Assembly (NCBI GenBank): GCA_024752435.1
Contig: CP103022.1
Span: 496,001 to 560,000 of the forward strand
DNA from: Allantophomopsis cytisporea
Taxonomy: Eukaryota; Ascomycota; Leotiomycetes; Phacidiales; Phacidiaceae
Direction of reading: 5' to 3'
DNA: 64,000 nucleotides
Made by a program: the position numbers and the translations under genes
The notes under the pieces: generated by a model
Database searches by the model: none
What the model was told of the DNA's origin: nothing
What the model saw: only the letters and a program-made list of their open reading frames with translations
Shown here: piece after piece, positions 48,026 to 59,600 of the stretch
Layout: each line of letters opens with the position of its first letter
Position numbering within the stretch: position 1 is the stretch's first letter

Positions 48026-49176
48026 GGGCATACGAGAACTTACGACTATTATATATACAAACGACCATGAACCATTCCGATCGACAGTCACACCAACGAT
48101 ATCTTTTTCACCTAATTCTCTTTTCCGAGGAATATTCCATTTGTCACCGGTTCTATTACTGCATATTAGGACTTTACGAGCGAAGCATTATGGGCGTTCA
48201 ATGGCGTTAGTTTGAGAGACTTTGTTTTGGTCTAGGAGCGAGGCAGCATGTAGGGATATCGGGTCAACATTACATGATCGCCAAAGAAGAGCTCAGGCAT
48301 CATAACGACATTAAAGGCGTTGCAGTTTTTCCCCTTTGCTTTTCTGCGATACCAAAAAATTCCCTTTTTTTTTTGTTCTTCCATTGTGAGGTTTAGTCAG
48401 CATTTGATTGCCAGAATTGGTGTCAGTTTGACCTTGAAGTCAAAAATGCGACATGTGGAAGCCGGGGCATTGAGAATGTATATAGACCGCAGAGTTGCGG
48501 ATTGTGCAATGAATTTTTTGATCTGGACACCATAATTTGCGTGATCCAGTAAGACACCTGTTTGAAGCGTCTCATAACAATACGTGAATAGCATCAACCG
48601 ACATCCTTGGGCAAGTGATGGGTTGTCAAAGCTACCTCATCACTATGCTGTAAACGTGATGTAACACCGAGATTGAGACCGCTCCTGACGACGCCCACCA
48701 AACACCCACTTCGCGGCAGCAATTTTAAGTTCTTCTGTAGCTTATGGTGTTGTCCCTTCAGAATGTGCATCCACTGAGATAGCTCTGGAACATCAATTTC
48801 AGATCTTTCCTTCACAGCATCATTACTGAGTCCTGATTTGATTGTCGAACTTCAAATCTACAGATTGAAAGCTATGACTCCCGCACACAACAGCTCGGAA
48901 CAGCTCGGAACTAGGATTCTCTCTCAATTCAAACAGTCTTAAAAGGTCAACATGATATTAGCAAACAATATAAGGACAGTAAGCAAGATGTGGGGAATCT
49001 TTTGTTTTATTTTTGTTTTGGTAAAGACAAACAAATGCCATTCTTCAGGTTCATGATATCTACACTACTACTGCTCCCGATCCGCGGAAGTTGTCCAACC
49101 AATAAAAATCATCGTTCATGCAGTATAACACCCGACCATTGTCTAAGAAGAAATCACTATTCAAATGCATCTGTAT
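48026..49176. other. 3' flanks between convergent OTU and thioredoxin genes
   Basis: About 1.15 kb between convergent stop codons. No gene seen. Contains a T-rich run at 48362-48374 and a direct AACAGCTCGG duplication at about 48889-48908. Confidence 0.45.
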
Positions 49177-49876
49177 TTAAGCGTCACCCTTGACGACCTT
49201 CTCAATGGCGACCTGGAGGGCCTTTGGGTTGGCGCCGACGACCTCGGCAACCTTCTCCTCTCCCTTGAAGATCAAGAATGTTGGCATGGCACGGATACCG
49301 AGCTCCTGAGCGACATCTGGGACCTCGTCGACATCGAGCTTGGCGAAGTGAGCGCTGGTGAACTCATCGGAGAACCTGTGGATTTGTTGTCAGCAATGCG
49401 ACCTGGCGGGGTTTGGGCTCAGCGACAGCTGCAGACAGATTACTTACTTGACAATTTGAGGGGCGATAGCCTTGCATGGACCACACCAGGTGGCGAAGCA
49501 GTCGAGGACGACGACGTCGTGCTCCTTGAGTGCGGACTGGAATTCGGCCTTGCTATAATTCGCAAATTTGTCAGTCCTGTTCATCGACCCCACTCCCACG
49601 AGAATAGTATAGTATATGAAAGGAATGACTGGAGGTGACAGGAATGCAGAATGTGCGGAAACACGTTGATGATAGAATGCGATATTTGTGATATTACATG
49701 CGCAGAGTGATAGATGGGATGGAAGGAATAGCAACTCACTTGCTGAGGTTGTGGACACCCATTTTGCTGATTGTGGAGTGGAAGTTACGAGCAAAGTTGT
49801 TTCTTGTGTATGCGATGCGAAGAGAACTATCAATGGTTCGCGCGGTGAGTTTCGATGATCTTGCAAAAAGTGACAT
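49177..49876 (-). CDS. trx: Thioredoxin, with a possible mitochondrial form from an upstream ATG
   Basis: Exons 49876-49740, 49552-49448 and 49375-49177 give 146 aa from the upstream ATG (49876), or 108 aa from the internal ATG at 49762 (MGVHNLSNKAEFQS), the normal start and length of a fungal cytosolic thioredoxin. The active site WCGPCK has Cys69 and Cys72 (31 and 34 in the short form), and the cis-Pro motif IRAMPTFLIFKGEEKV is present. Thioredoxin reduces protein disulfides and is recycled by thioredoxin reductase. The 38-residue extension is in frame and open: MSLFARSSKLTARTIDSSLR, then basic and hydroxylated residues with no acidic residue except Asp16, ending RNFHSTISK. That composition and the RNF-S end look like a mitochondrial presequence. 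The two ATGs could give two isoforms. Intron 1 is 187 bp. Confidence 0.93.
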
Positions 49877-51835
49877 TCACAGAAGCGGATGGAGAGCAGC
49901 GGGGTTGCTTTTTATGTAGATGTGATGTATTGTGGTGGTGGAGGTGCAAGGTGCAGGATGAGTGAGTGAGTGAGTGAGTTGAGGAGTAGGTAGGTAGTCA
50001 GTCAGTCAGTCATGTAAGTGGGCTGGATGTAGAGGAGGGTGGGCGTGTGTGTGTAACCGGGCAGGCAAGATTTGATTTGAAAGCGGCTACTACGAGCTGT
50101 GAGCTATGAGGAGTGTGAGGAGTGTGAGTTGCTGTGAATGTTGGGTTGGGTTGCGCCCCTCCGCTCAGCGTCATCGACAGGCAAACAGACAGACATTCCA
50201 TACTGACTTCACTGTGGTGCTGTAATCGCGAAATTCCGGCGGACGGGGGGGTGTGCATGTAAGCAGAGTTGCCCGACAGCAGCTATATACACTCCGGTCC
50301 CCTCATCGACACCTTAGAGTCAAGGATACTTTTCAGGCCGACGTCCGACAACCGACAACCGATGTGCTGCGATGTCGAATCTCGAAGCATTTGGAATCAT
50401 CTGTTGCTGACCCAAGCATGTGTGTTTACTCATCCATAGCAAAGCCATGTAGAGAGTATGATTACACATATGTATTGGAATACTACGATATACATTTGTA
50501 CACCGTTTGTTTCCTATCCAAATGGAGCACAATATCTATCTATCAATCAATCGGATCGGAGTCAAGACTCAACCAACAGACTCAAATCACGTAGACAGCA
50601 CGTCAGTGCCGATAAGGGAGCTGTGCTGTGCTGAGCCTGCTTCGTGCTAGGGTAAGCAGAGTAGGGTCTAGACCGGCCATGCTCTATTCCGCCTGCTGCC
50701 CAACTGACATTTCAATGCACATGAGCATCACAGTAGATACACAGGCAATGTAATTGTGGGCGAAGACCACAATAACTTCCAATGATTATAAATTGCACGA
50801 CTCAATTGACAACGAATATCAAAATATATCGTTATATGTCACTCGTCTCCTTCCGAGTCCGGGAAACACGACAGGAGTGCATGAGACAATTCAATGAAGA
50901 TTGCAACATGTTCGGTGAGCGAGGATAGACCAAGGCACGTGACTGACCTGTCCAAACCCCACCACCGAGTGCCTTATGATTTTGAATATCGATGTGATCA
51001 TCTGCAACAATGCCAGGGCTGAGTGTGTGCACAATCTGTGAAGTGTCATGTAGGTATAGATATCAGGACATAGGGAAAAAAGAGTCGAAGCTTCCCATCA
51101 CATCACACATCAGCGACGATCAAACGGCTATGCCGTTCAGTCGAAGAAAATGTACCCCTGATACGGTGCCTGGCCGTCGCATCCTTATGCATTGATGATC
51201 ATACACCACTTACATACAAACCCAAAGCGCATCCACAACATTCAAGGCTCAAAACATGTAAGCATGAAAGTGGAAGGAAGTGAAAAAAATTCCAATATTA
51301 TATTTCTTCGGGGCCTGCACAGCGGCCATCGCTCAAAATCGCTCAAAATGTAAGATCCAGATATCGGTGTCTGTCCCACCAATAACAACAAAATATACAA
51401 CAATTTCAGGGCCGCAGCATCTTTACACGCATGCCCTCTTTCGCTTTCCACCCTTAATCCAAAATGCTCCTCTCATAGCTACAAATGAAATCTATGTGTT
51501 TAGAGATCATATAGTACAGGCCACCATTGATGTACCCGCAGTATGCCACACGCAAAGTTAGGGTAAGTGCGTGGTAGTGTTGAGTTCGATCGAACCAGCC
51601 TTCCATCGACTTCCAAGCTGCAAAAAACAAAACAAAAAAACCAAGGTCAAAAGTAGTAGAGGGAAGACAAAAATTCGAAATATTGGAGAAGGTCCAAGAA
51701 GAAACTGATGAAACGAATGTGGCCGTCTAGGCGACGTGGATGTACGAACATAGGAAATGTGCTAAATGAATGTGGTGCTGCTTGAAAGTCGATACGTCTG
51801 ATGCTGATCATCACCTCTAACTCCCTGTGCACCTT
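49877..51835. other. Intergenic upstream of thioredoxin
   Basis: About 2 kb with no supportable gene. Contains GTGAGTGAGTGAGTGAG-type runs at 49960-49979, AGTCAGTCAGTCAG at about 49996-50009, and short frames. The thioredoxin promoter must lie here; the next gene's 3' end is at 51836. Confidence 0.45.
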
Positions 51836-54412
51836 TTACTCTCCTCGACTCGCGCTCTGTCTTCTCGAGTCTACACTGGTTCTGGGCTTCAAATCCAATA
51901 GTTTTGCGCTTCCGGCACTGATGCGTCGGGCATGTCCACCACCCTTACCAAAATCGATGCTTGTCGCACGATGGACTTCACCAGCAGATGGAGGTCCGAA
52001 GCTGTTGTTTCTGCCCTTCTTCTTACTCAACTCGGCCGGCTCTTCAATCGCAACTTCGTTGCTCGCCTCATAGTTGAAGTCGTTCAAAGATACCACTGCT
52101 GACTTGACTCTGTCCTCACGTCGAATGAGCGTTGGCTTTCTTGCAATTCCACCGTGCCATTTCGTCTCTGGGGAAGCTGATCGGTTATCATTGTCTTCCT
52201 CGTCGCTTGATGGCATTGGATTACCACTAACACGTCTTCCCTCGTTGAGCATATCATCGGGTCCAGGGGTAAGACGACCAAAGTATTCGTCTTCAGCAAT
52301 GCCCATATCCTCACCAGAGTCTGCATACTCCTTATATCTTCTCTGCAAAGAATCCGCACTATCCTGGAGGTGTGGCAGAGGTGTCTGCATAGATCCGCGT
52401 TTAGAACCAGCCGGTCTACCTGAAAGCCAGGAGCCTTCAGAATCAATCGAGGCCAGTGATCGAGATAGTAAAGTAACAGGGTCAGGTGACATATCCATCG
52501 ATCTATGACCGCTGGTAGGTGTATCGTGACGTCGAACAACTGGGTCGGCGAATGGGTCCTCCCCAATACTCGTAGGAATTGCAATAGGAGAGGCATTTTC
52601 TACTTCTGGTGACTGAACTCTTGAATCCGGTGGAGAAAGTGGAAGCTCTGGAAGATCTTCCCTAAATTTCGACATCGTGCGCTTTGGAACACCAGAGATC
52701 TGGCGAGCAAGACCGAACCCAATAGAGGGGGGCTTTGCTGATGTCGAACTGCGGGCAATCGAATCACGCGATGTGTTAGAGAAAGAGGATGGGGTTGCAG
52801 AGCGACCTTTGTTCTTTGTGGCCGTGCGCTTGAAGAATGATGTCCAGCTTTGACCTGGCTGTCGCCCACTGGAGCTTGAATCCCTTCGAGAAGCTTCGGG
52901 CTTCGCCGTAGCATCAGTAGTTGGTCTTCGCAGATCAAAGACCTCGGACACATTTGAGGTATTGCGAAGGTGCTCACGAGTGTTTGGTCGTGACATGCTG
53001 GCACTGGCACGGGACAGTCGCACTGGCTGAGCAGTGCCATACTCAGGCTCTTCTTGCTCATCCGTTGGCGTCGTTAAACCCGTCCCAGATGGGCTGCCGG
53101 CTCGTTGTTCGTCACTGAATGGATCTTTGTGTCGACTTGCTGAGTTCTCTCTCCATGGTTCCGAGGGTCGCTTTCCTCTTCCTTGCTCAGATGAGTCAGA
53201 TCCCTTTCTCTTAGAACTCTTGCTCCCGGACGTTGACGTCTCCACGCCAACCACTTCGCGACCAGCCACACCGCGGTCCATGTTCTTCGGTGGTGTTGAG
53301 CCATTAGCGGCTGCCTGTTGCTCTGCTATGCGCTGTTTTTCTGCTCTTCTAGCTAACCGTCGCTCCATCTTGATCTGATCACTGGCCTTCTTTCTCTCGC
53401 GCCTTCGCTGGTCTCTTTCCATAATCTCTCGTAAATCACCAGCATCCAGATCATCAGCAAGGTCATCCACGCATTTGTGCGCCTTCATAACCTCCTTTGT
53501 GATTGGAATACGGTCCGAGACTCGTCTCCGCCTAGAATCAGACCTATCCGACGACTCACCATCAGGTGCCCCAGCACCAGTACCATGTACATACCGAGGG
53601 TTCTCAGCATATCTAATAGTAGGACGAGGTGACAGTGCATCAATGGCGGATAATTTATATGAAGTATATCTGTCCGAGTTCGTTGACCGCATGGAGTAGA
53701 TAGACTCCGGTATAGGTAGTGAGAGTGTCGAAGATGGTTGAGCCCCCTGATGCGAGAGACCACTTCGAAGTCTCTTGCTGTTCTTCTTCGACGGTCGACT
53801 CGATGCGACAGACTGGCCCGACGGCTGTATAGTGGCGCTGGCACTCATGGCCTTTATTTCTGCCTCCCTATCGTGATCCGCCTTCCGCTTCTTGCTGGAC
53901 TTACGTCGCGAGAGTGTTGAGTCTTTTGCGCTGCGTTTGTGAAGGGTTGGAGTACGTTCCCAATTTTTGCCTTCAATTTCTGATAGTACTGTATCCCCGT
54001 TGGTTGTTGGTCTAGCCGTGCGAAGCCTCGACTTTTCATCATCAGAAACAATGTTCTCGGTATCTTGTTGGTATGCCAGAGGGAGTGGCGGTACTGGATT
54101 CTGGCGATGTGCGTCGTGAGGTACTGTTATGGTATCGTTCCTTGATGGGGAGAAACTATAGGCGCGTTTCTCAGGATCCCGCTGTAATTTTTTTGAGGTC
54201 CTACGGCTCCTTCGTTTCCTGGTGCTTCCATCGCTTCTTTTGCGCTCGAGTGCTGGACCACTTGATCCATTATTGTTTTTGTTCAGATATTGCTCCTTCC
54301 TGGGGTCCAGCTTTGGGCCTGTATGACCCATGGCGTTTTCGGAGGGTAAACTTGTAGCCCCACTCAGGGTCTTTTTGCGACTGTTCTTGCGGTGGAACGG
54401 CCAAATGCCCAT
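51836..54412 (-). CDS. Unrecognised 858-aa Ser/Arg/Lys-rich, largely disordered protein
   Basis: One uninterrupted frame. I start it at the ATG at 54412 (MGIWPFHRKNSRKKTLSGA) because the frame upstream to 54583 has no ATG. The protein is dominated by basic and Ser-rich stretches (RKRRSRRTSKKLQRD; SRRKSSKKRKADHDREAE) typical of disordered regions. One more ordered helical, charged segment lies near residues 305-370 (ITKEVMKAHKCVDDLADDLD, then AGDLREIMERDQRRRERKK and KMERRLARRAEKQRIAEQQ), probably a coiled coil. Acidic patches (DEEDNDNRS) follow near the C-terminus. No signal peptide or membrane segment is seen. The MGIWPF start and the basic N-terminus could associate with membranes, and I considered eisosome-type proteins, but nothing here proves that. 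Function unknown. Confidence 0.8.
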   Translation of the reverse strand: MGIWPFHRKNSRKKTLSGATSLPSENAMGHTGPKLDPRKEQYLNKNNNGSSGPALERKRSDGSTRKRRSRRTSKKLQRDPEKRAYSFSPSRNDTITVPHDAHRQNPVPPLPLAYQQDTENIVSDDEKSRLRTARPTTNGDTVLSEIEGKNWERTPTLHKRSAKDSTLSRRKSSKKRKADHDREAEIKAMSASATIQPSGQSVASSRPSKKNSKRLRSGLSHQGAQPSSTLSLPIPESIYSMRSTNSDRYTSYKLSAIDALSPRPTIRYAENPRYVHGTGAGAPDGESSDRSDSRRRRVSDRIPITKEVMKAHKCVDDLADDLDAGDLREIMERDQRRRERKKASDQIKMERRLARRAEKQRIAEQQAAANGSTPPKNMDRGVAGREVVGVETSTSGSKSSKRKGSDSSEQGRGKRPSEPWRENSASRHKDPFSDEQRAGSPSGTGLTTPTDEQEEPEYGTAQPVRLSRASASMSRPNTREHLRNTSNVSEVFDLRRPTTDATAKPEASRRDSSSSGRQPGQSWTSFFKRTATKNKGRSATPSSFSNTSRDSIARSSTSAKPPSIGFGLARQISGVPKRTMSKFREDLPELPLSPPDSRVQSPEVENASPIAIPTSIGEDPFADPVVRRHDTPTSGHRSMDMSPDPVTLLSRSLASIDSEGSWLSGRPAGSKRGSMQTPLPHLQDSADSLQRRYKEYADSGEDMGIAEDEYFGRLTPGPDDMLNEGRRVSGNPMPSSDEEDNDNRSASPETKWHGGIARKPTLIRREDRVKSAVVSLNDFNYEASNEVAIEEPAELSKKKGRNNSFGPPSAGEVHRATSIDFGKGGGHARRISAGSAKLLDLKPRTSVDSRRQSASRGE

Positions 54413-55365
54413 CTTGCCATCCGGGAGGCCGTCGGAAATTGTATTGCTCTTCGGCGCACGACGAAGAAGGCGCCGACGAGGCTCCTCCCACCAGTAATTT
54501 AGGACAACGTGACACGCGATTGACCCTAAATTTCTAAGAGATGAGGGAGCTGTGGCACATTCAGAAAGGTGTGTGTGATCCAATTCAAGTTGTGAATTTA
54601 TCGCAGGGATGATGGCCTTAATGAATTGCGCGTAGCTGGCGAGGGGGCTTCCTTGTCGCAGTTATATGTGGCATAAGCTGTTGGGCTGCGTTTGCGATAC
54701 TTGCATGACTCCGCAACATTTGACGGTTGACAGTTGATGCATGAAAACAATTTAAGCCGCGGAAGGATCTCTTATCGAAGGCGACGCAGGATAATGTATT
54801 AATGGGGAGGGAATGTGGGAATGGAGCAGTATGTATGCGAGTTGGGGCGGCGGACCCATCTGTGGTTATGGGTACAATAATAATACCCTTGGGAACGTAC
54901 CTTACACGAGAGGGAAAGAAAGAGTAGATGGCTAGTGTGATATGGAGAATTTGAGCTGGAGAGTCTGTACGCTTGTATGTACACACACGCCTGTGGCCTG
55001 TACATCCATCCATACATACATACCTGGGTCTGTGAGGTCAGATGGGACGGATCGTGGCGATGTACAAGCAAGGGGAGGAAGAGGCAAGTACTTGTGAAAT
55101 AGTTAGGTACGTAGTGGTACAGTAGCGGTAGTAAGTGTATGTAGTAGAGAGAGTATGCGTAGAAGAATGAGATGCATAAATAAGCCTGAGGGGGGAGGTG
55201 TATGTCTATTACTACTGTATATACAGTGAAGAGAAAGAGAAGGGCAAGTCAAGGAGATGATTATTATTGAACCTGACTGTACTTTCTTTCATTCCGGGAC
55301 CTGAGTGCTCTCTTTTATTTACTTTCTCTCCCATCTACCCTTTCTTATCCTCTTTCAATTCCATT

Positions 55366-55367
<2 letters not shown>

Positions 55368-55404
<37 letters not shown>
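55368..55404. repeat. (TC)18 microsatellite
   Basis: Eighteen uninterrupted TC units, read directly. Confidence 0.9.
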
Positions 55405-55409
<5 letters not shown>

Positions 55410-56530
55410 GGATCTGACTGCTGACTATATCAATTTCTCTTCCCTCTCTTTGGCTTCAGCTGTCCTGCATAAGGTACAAAAGGGTACATGAAAGTAGCGT
55501 CATGCCCTTGTGATTGTACCTTGTTCTTGATCAAAAAAGTGCTAGACAGGGCCGAGGCCGAAGGCGAAGTGGCCCCAGTGTTTTTTTGTCATTGTTCTTC
55601 TCTTCTTCCTTTCCTCTCTTTCCCTACCTAAATGATGATCTCACACACCCCAGTCAAATAGTGGTACACACAGCGGAGTATGAATAGAACAGAGTAGAGT
55701 GGCACTCAGAGTCAGAGACAAAGGTGTGCGGTAGAGAAGTCGTTCCACAGTTGCCCAGCCGCAAGCCTGTCGCATATGCTCACCCACCTATATTCTTACG
55801 GATATAATCATATGCACCCTGGTACCCGCTTATATTATTGCCCCTTCCTGTAGTCAAGAGCCAGGCGGACGGCACTGTTTGTTTGGACGCTCGGGGGCCA
55901 TGAGACAGACTCATTGTTTCTACGGGATGAGCTGGGGTTGCATTTTGTCCATGGACTGGGTGCAAGATCCATGAGCATGACCGGGGTGGCGGGGACACAC
56001 TACTACTGGATGGGCTTGGTGGGTATATGCTGAGGGGGAGAGAGAGAGAGAGGCAGAGAGCAAGTAGGAAGTAACATCCAGAGGTGTCTGCTGGTGCGTC
56101 GATATCTGCTATGGCGTCGATAGGTCATGACTTGCCATCGGATCTGATGGGGGAGAAGAGTCGAGTAAGTAGAGTGAGCGAGTGGTGGACAACAGTACCC
56201 TGCAAACCATTTAGCTGTGGTGACGGGTGCCGATCAAGTGAGAACGAGAGTGGGAAAGGAATCGAAGACAGATCCTGATCCTAATCCTGATCCGAGGAGA
56301 GTGAGAATGAGAGTACAAGTGAGAGAGTGAGAGAGCCCAGTAGTCACGGCAGCATCAGAAATTTTGCAACTATCCGGGGATCAGGGTTGTGGGTGAGGTG
56401 TGTTGGGTATTGTGGAGGGGCCAGTGCTAGGCCAGGCTTGTACTTGTACACGCTTGTTAACCACATGGGCGCGACGGGGGTGTGGATGGCAGAGGATAGA
56501 AAGCCGCCGTTGAACGTTAATGCGTGTCCA

Positions 56531-56565
56531 AGGCAAGGTAAGGCAAGGTAAGGTAAGGTAAGGTA
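56531..56565. repeat. AGGTA/AGGCA pentamer tandem run
   Basis: Seven pentamer units in a row: AGGCA, AGGTA, AGGCA, then AGGTA four times, read directly. It matches the pentamer seen at 24869-24904 and, as TACCT, at 44231-44248. Confidence 0.85.
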
Positions 56566-56632
56566 CTACCTATGTACTGGTTAGTACTGGCATTTGGTAA
56601 CTGGGCATATGCACTTGGGGGATTTTTGGGTG

Positions 56633-56671
56633 GGCACGATGGCACGATGGCACGATGGCACGACACGATGG
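56633..56671. repeat. GGCACGAT octamer tandem repeat
   Basis: Three exact GGCACGAT units, a fourth missing one base, then CACGATGG. A small minisatellite. Confidence 0.85.
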
Positions 56672-59600
56672 ACGTGCTACGAAACAGAAGAGAAGCAACA
56701 GCCATGCAACGAAAGCACCATAGGGCAAAGGACCGAGAAGAAGCATGAAGCATGAAGAGATTGTCTTTCAACATCATTTCAAGAGCAATTGAAAGACGCA
56801 AGAGGTCAACGGGAGCGATCATGGTCAAAGGGTCACTCAGTTGTTGGATGGAGATGAGCCAAGGAAAAGCATGACATGCACAGTATGTACATCCGAGTAT
56901 ATGTGGTACGAATACCTAAAGCAAGGTACTATCTATGTACGTAGTAAGTTGAAGAGAATATTGAATTCATTCACAGCTACAATGAACATCCATACCTTTA
57001 TGTGCTTATGTGCTGATACTGTGCATATTCACAATTGGTTCTGCACCTAGTGTAAGTCCTTTCTCTCTATATCTTTATCTCTGTCAACGCACTTCAAGAG
57101 TCCAAAGTTGAATACCCTGAGATGCCTTCCACTTCAAAGCAAAATAGAATACTGTGAGGTACGTACCTGTTACACGTTCATTTTCTATATATGTATTCTA
57201 TATGCATACCTATTCTCTACACAGTACACAAGTACTACACACTCCGTACTCTAAACTACTTGCCTTATTAGGCGAGTTTCGTTTGCCACGACTGAGACCT
57301 CACCGATCAACAATCTCCAGTTCCTTTTTGCATTGACATAGAGTGCTCAGCGCGGGCACTCAGAGCAAGCATCATTTGTGTCTGATGTTCCAGAAATCCC
57401 AGGAATATTCATTAGAGATAGAGCGAGAGAGTCCTTATGAGATAAGACATATCTGCCATCATTTGCCCCCAAATCCCTGGCGATCTACTATCTTAAATAT
57501 GTACTTACCTTAATTTATGAGCTTGTTCATACCTTGTATGTACTACTCTCTCGCGATTGTTGTCGCTACTCATCGGAGCAACACTGCAACAGAATAGAGC
57601 AAACAAACATAAAAAGAAACAATGTTATACAAACTCATCTAACACGAAGATACAACCCCCCCTCCCCCACAGAGGTTTGTATTGAGTACTTGAGATGCCC
57701 AGGAGCCAGGAGATTATGAATATAGGATACAATACTACGGTACCACCTTACTTTACAGAGCTTTTCCAAGGATTCGCACAGAACGGTTGCGACTGCTGCT
57801 CCACTACGGCTTCTGCAGTTGGGGCATCAGGTATCATCAACTGGCCTCTCACGATGAGAATTAAAGAAAGCCACATAGCACATACGCTTTCTGGCGGCGG
57901 GGGCTTCTGTTCAGCCCTTGCTCTCTGCGCTGTGATGCTCGAGACATAACCAGCTACAAAGCGATTGGCGTTCGTCTCCAGTGCTCTACAAATAACCCAA
58001 GTGGTCACTCACCGGGTACGCAGTTCACATTTTTGTCTCTCCATCGATGAGCTCCGCTAAACAGCCTTTCCCACATCCCTGGAATCGCTCCATTGCGTTT
58101 GATATGGTGACACAGTTCAGTAGAACACGTAATACCGTGTAATGTATATACTTTTCTACTTTCCTATGTCCGGGTATCGACAGAGCATGGGAGTATGCGT
58201 TTTGGGGAGAAGATATGCAGTGTGTTCATATGGCTGGGCTCCATGATCTGTACTTTAGACAATACCAAGCGTATATACATACTCTGTACTGTGCAGTACA
58301 TACATACGTACGATACGATGCTGTGCCGCCAATTCTGTACTGTACATATGAGGTACGGTATGTTTCCTTTGCTTCTCTGGGAACGGCGCCCAAACACCGG
58401 GGGTAGGGGTTTCTCTACCCCCTGCTCCCTGCTCCCCGCTCCGTGCTCACTGCTCACAGCTATTATGTATGTACATCCATTCTGACAAGACGCATTGACA
58501 GCGCCTTCTCCAATTGTCTTTTTCCTTCATTGAAGGTTGACAGGAGATCTTTCAATTCCAGCCTCTGTGGAGTTCCTCCTCATGGGATTGATGATCATAT
58601 ATCAAACTCTCTTCTGACACGAGCTACGAATACTGCAATGCCTACAAAAACCTTGAGGTCTACATGTACGCGGAGCGTACGAAGGAGGGGTGTGTATTTC
58701 TATGTCTGTACTGCGTACGTATACTATACGGATGAAAAGCCCTGTACAGAGAGCAGCGTTCGAGAAGGGATATTCATAGGACTGCTATTATTGTATTGAT
58801 TCTGGATTGCATGCAGTAGCACATATTCAAGAGCAAGACGCCTTGCCGGTTAAGGCGCAATCAGTCGACAGAAAGAAAGAATGCCGCAGTCGTGCCGTTT
58901 ATTCGGTGAGGAATAGAAACAATTTATTGGCTCATGATTTTCACAGCTGCTCCAACTTCTCTTAATGCTCCAATTACTCCATCTGTTCTGCTGTACTTTC
59001 TTCGTATTGTATCCATATTCGTACATACATACCGCTCGTTCTTAATGTATGTATGTGATTAAGGAAGCTCCAGATGATGGAAAGCGTGCATAAGTCCGCA
59101 TGAAAGAAAAGAAAGGGAAAAAAAAAAAATACGTACCTGGAAGCGGCAGCGGCCGAAGAGAATCCTGGCATGTATTCCGTACATAGTACATACATGACAT
59201 TTCTTCGTATTTACCTTCACCAGCTCATTCACCTCTGAACACTATCTTCGCATGGATGTGGTCAGCTTTCAAATATCGTGTGGCATGGGGGTTAGATCCT
59301 CTTCGAGTTGATGTCAACAACATGAGAAGCATCTCATACTCGTCCCTTTTCAAGCTGCAATATCGTACACACTACGTGCTGTACTTATGGCGGGGTTTGT
59401 TCTGTCTCCAGGCTGTATGATGATTGCTCTCAACTAATACTACTCCCGAACAAAATCTATCTGATACTCATTTTCATCATACAATCATCATACAGTATTT
59501 TGTTGAACAGATGCGCTCAAATTTTTCAAAGGAACAATAATGCTTTCTGACGAGCTTGGCATAATCTATCCAACTCAAATGGCATATGATTGCTCTAGAC

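Noticed and set aside
57748..58080. Minus-strand frame with hydrophobic segment and an upstream ATG (MWERLFSGAHRWRDK).
   Set aside because: Joining them needs a 27-bp intron, too short for this genome, and neither part resembles a family.
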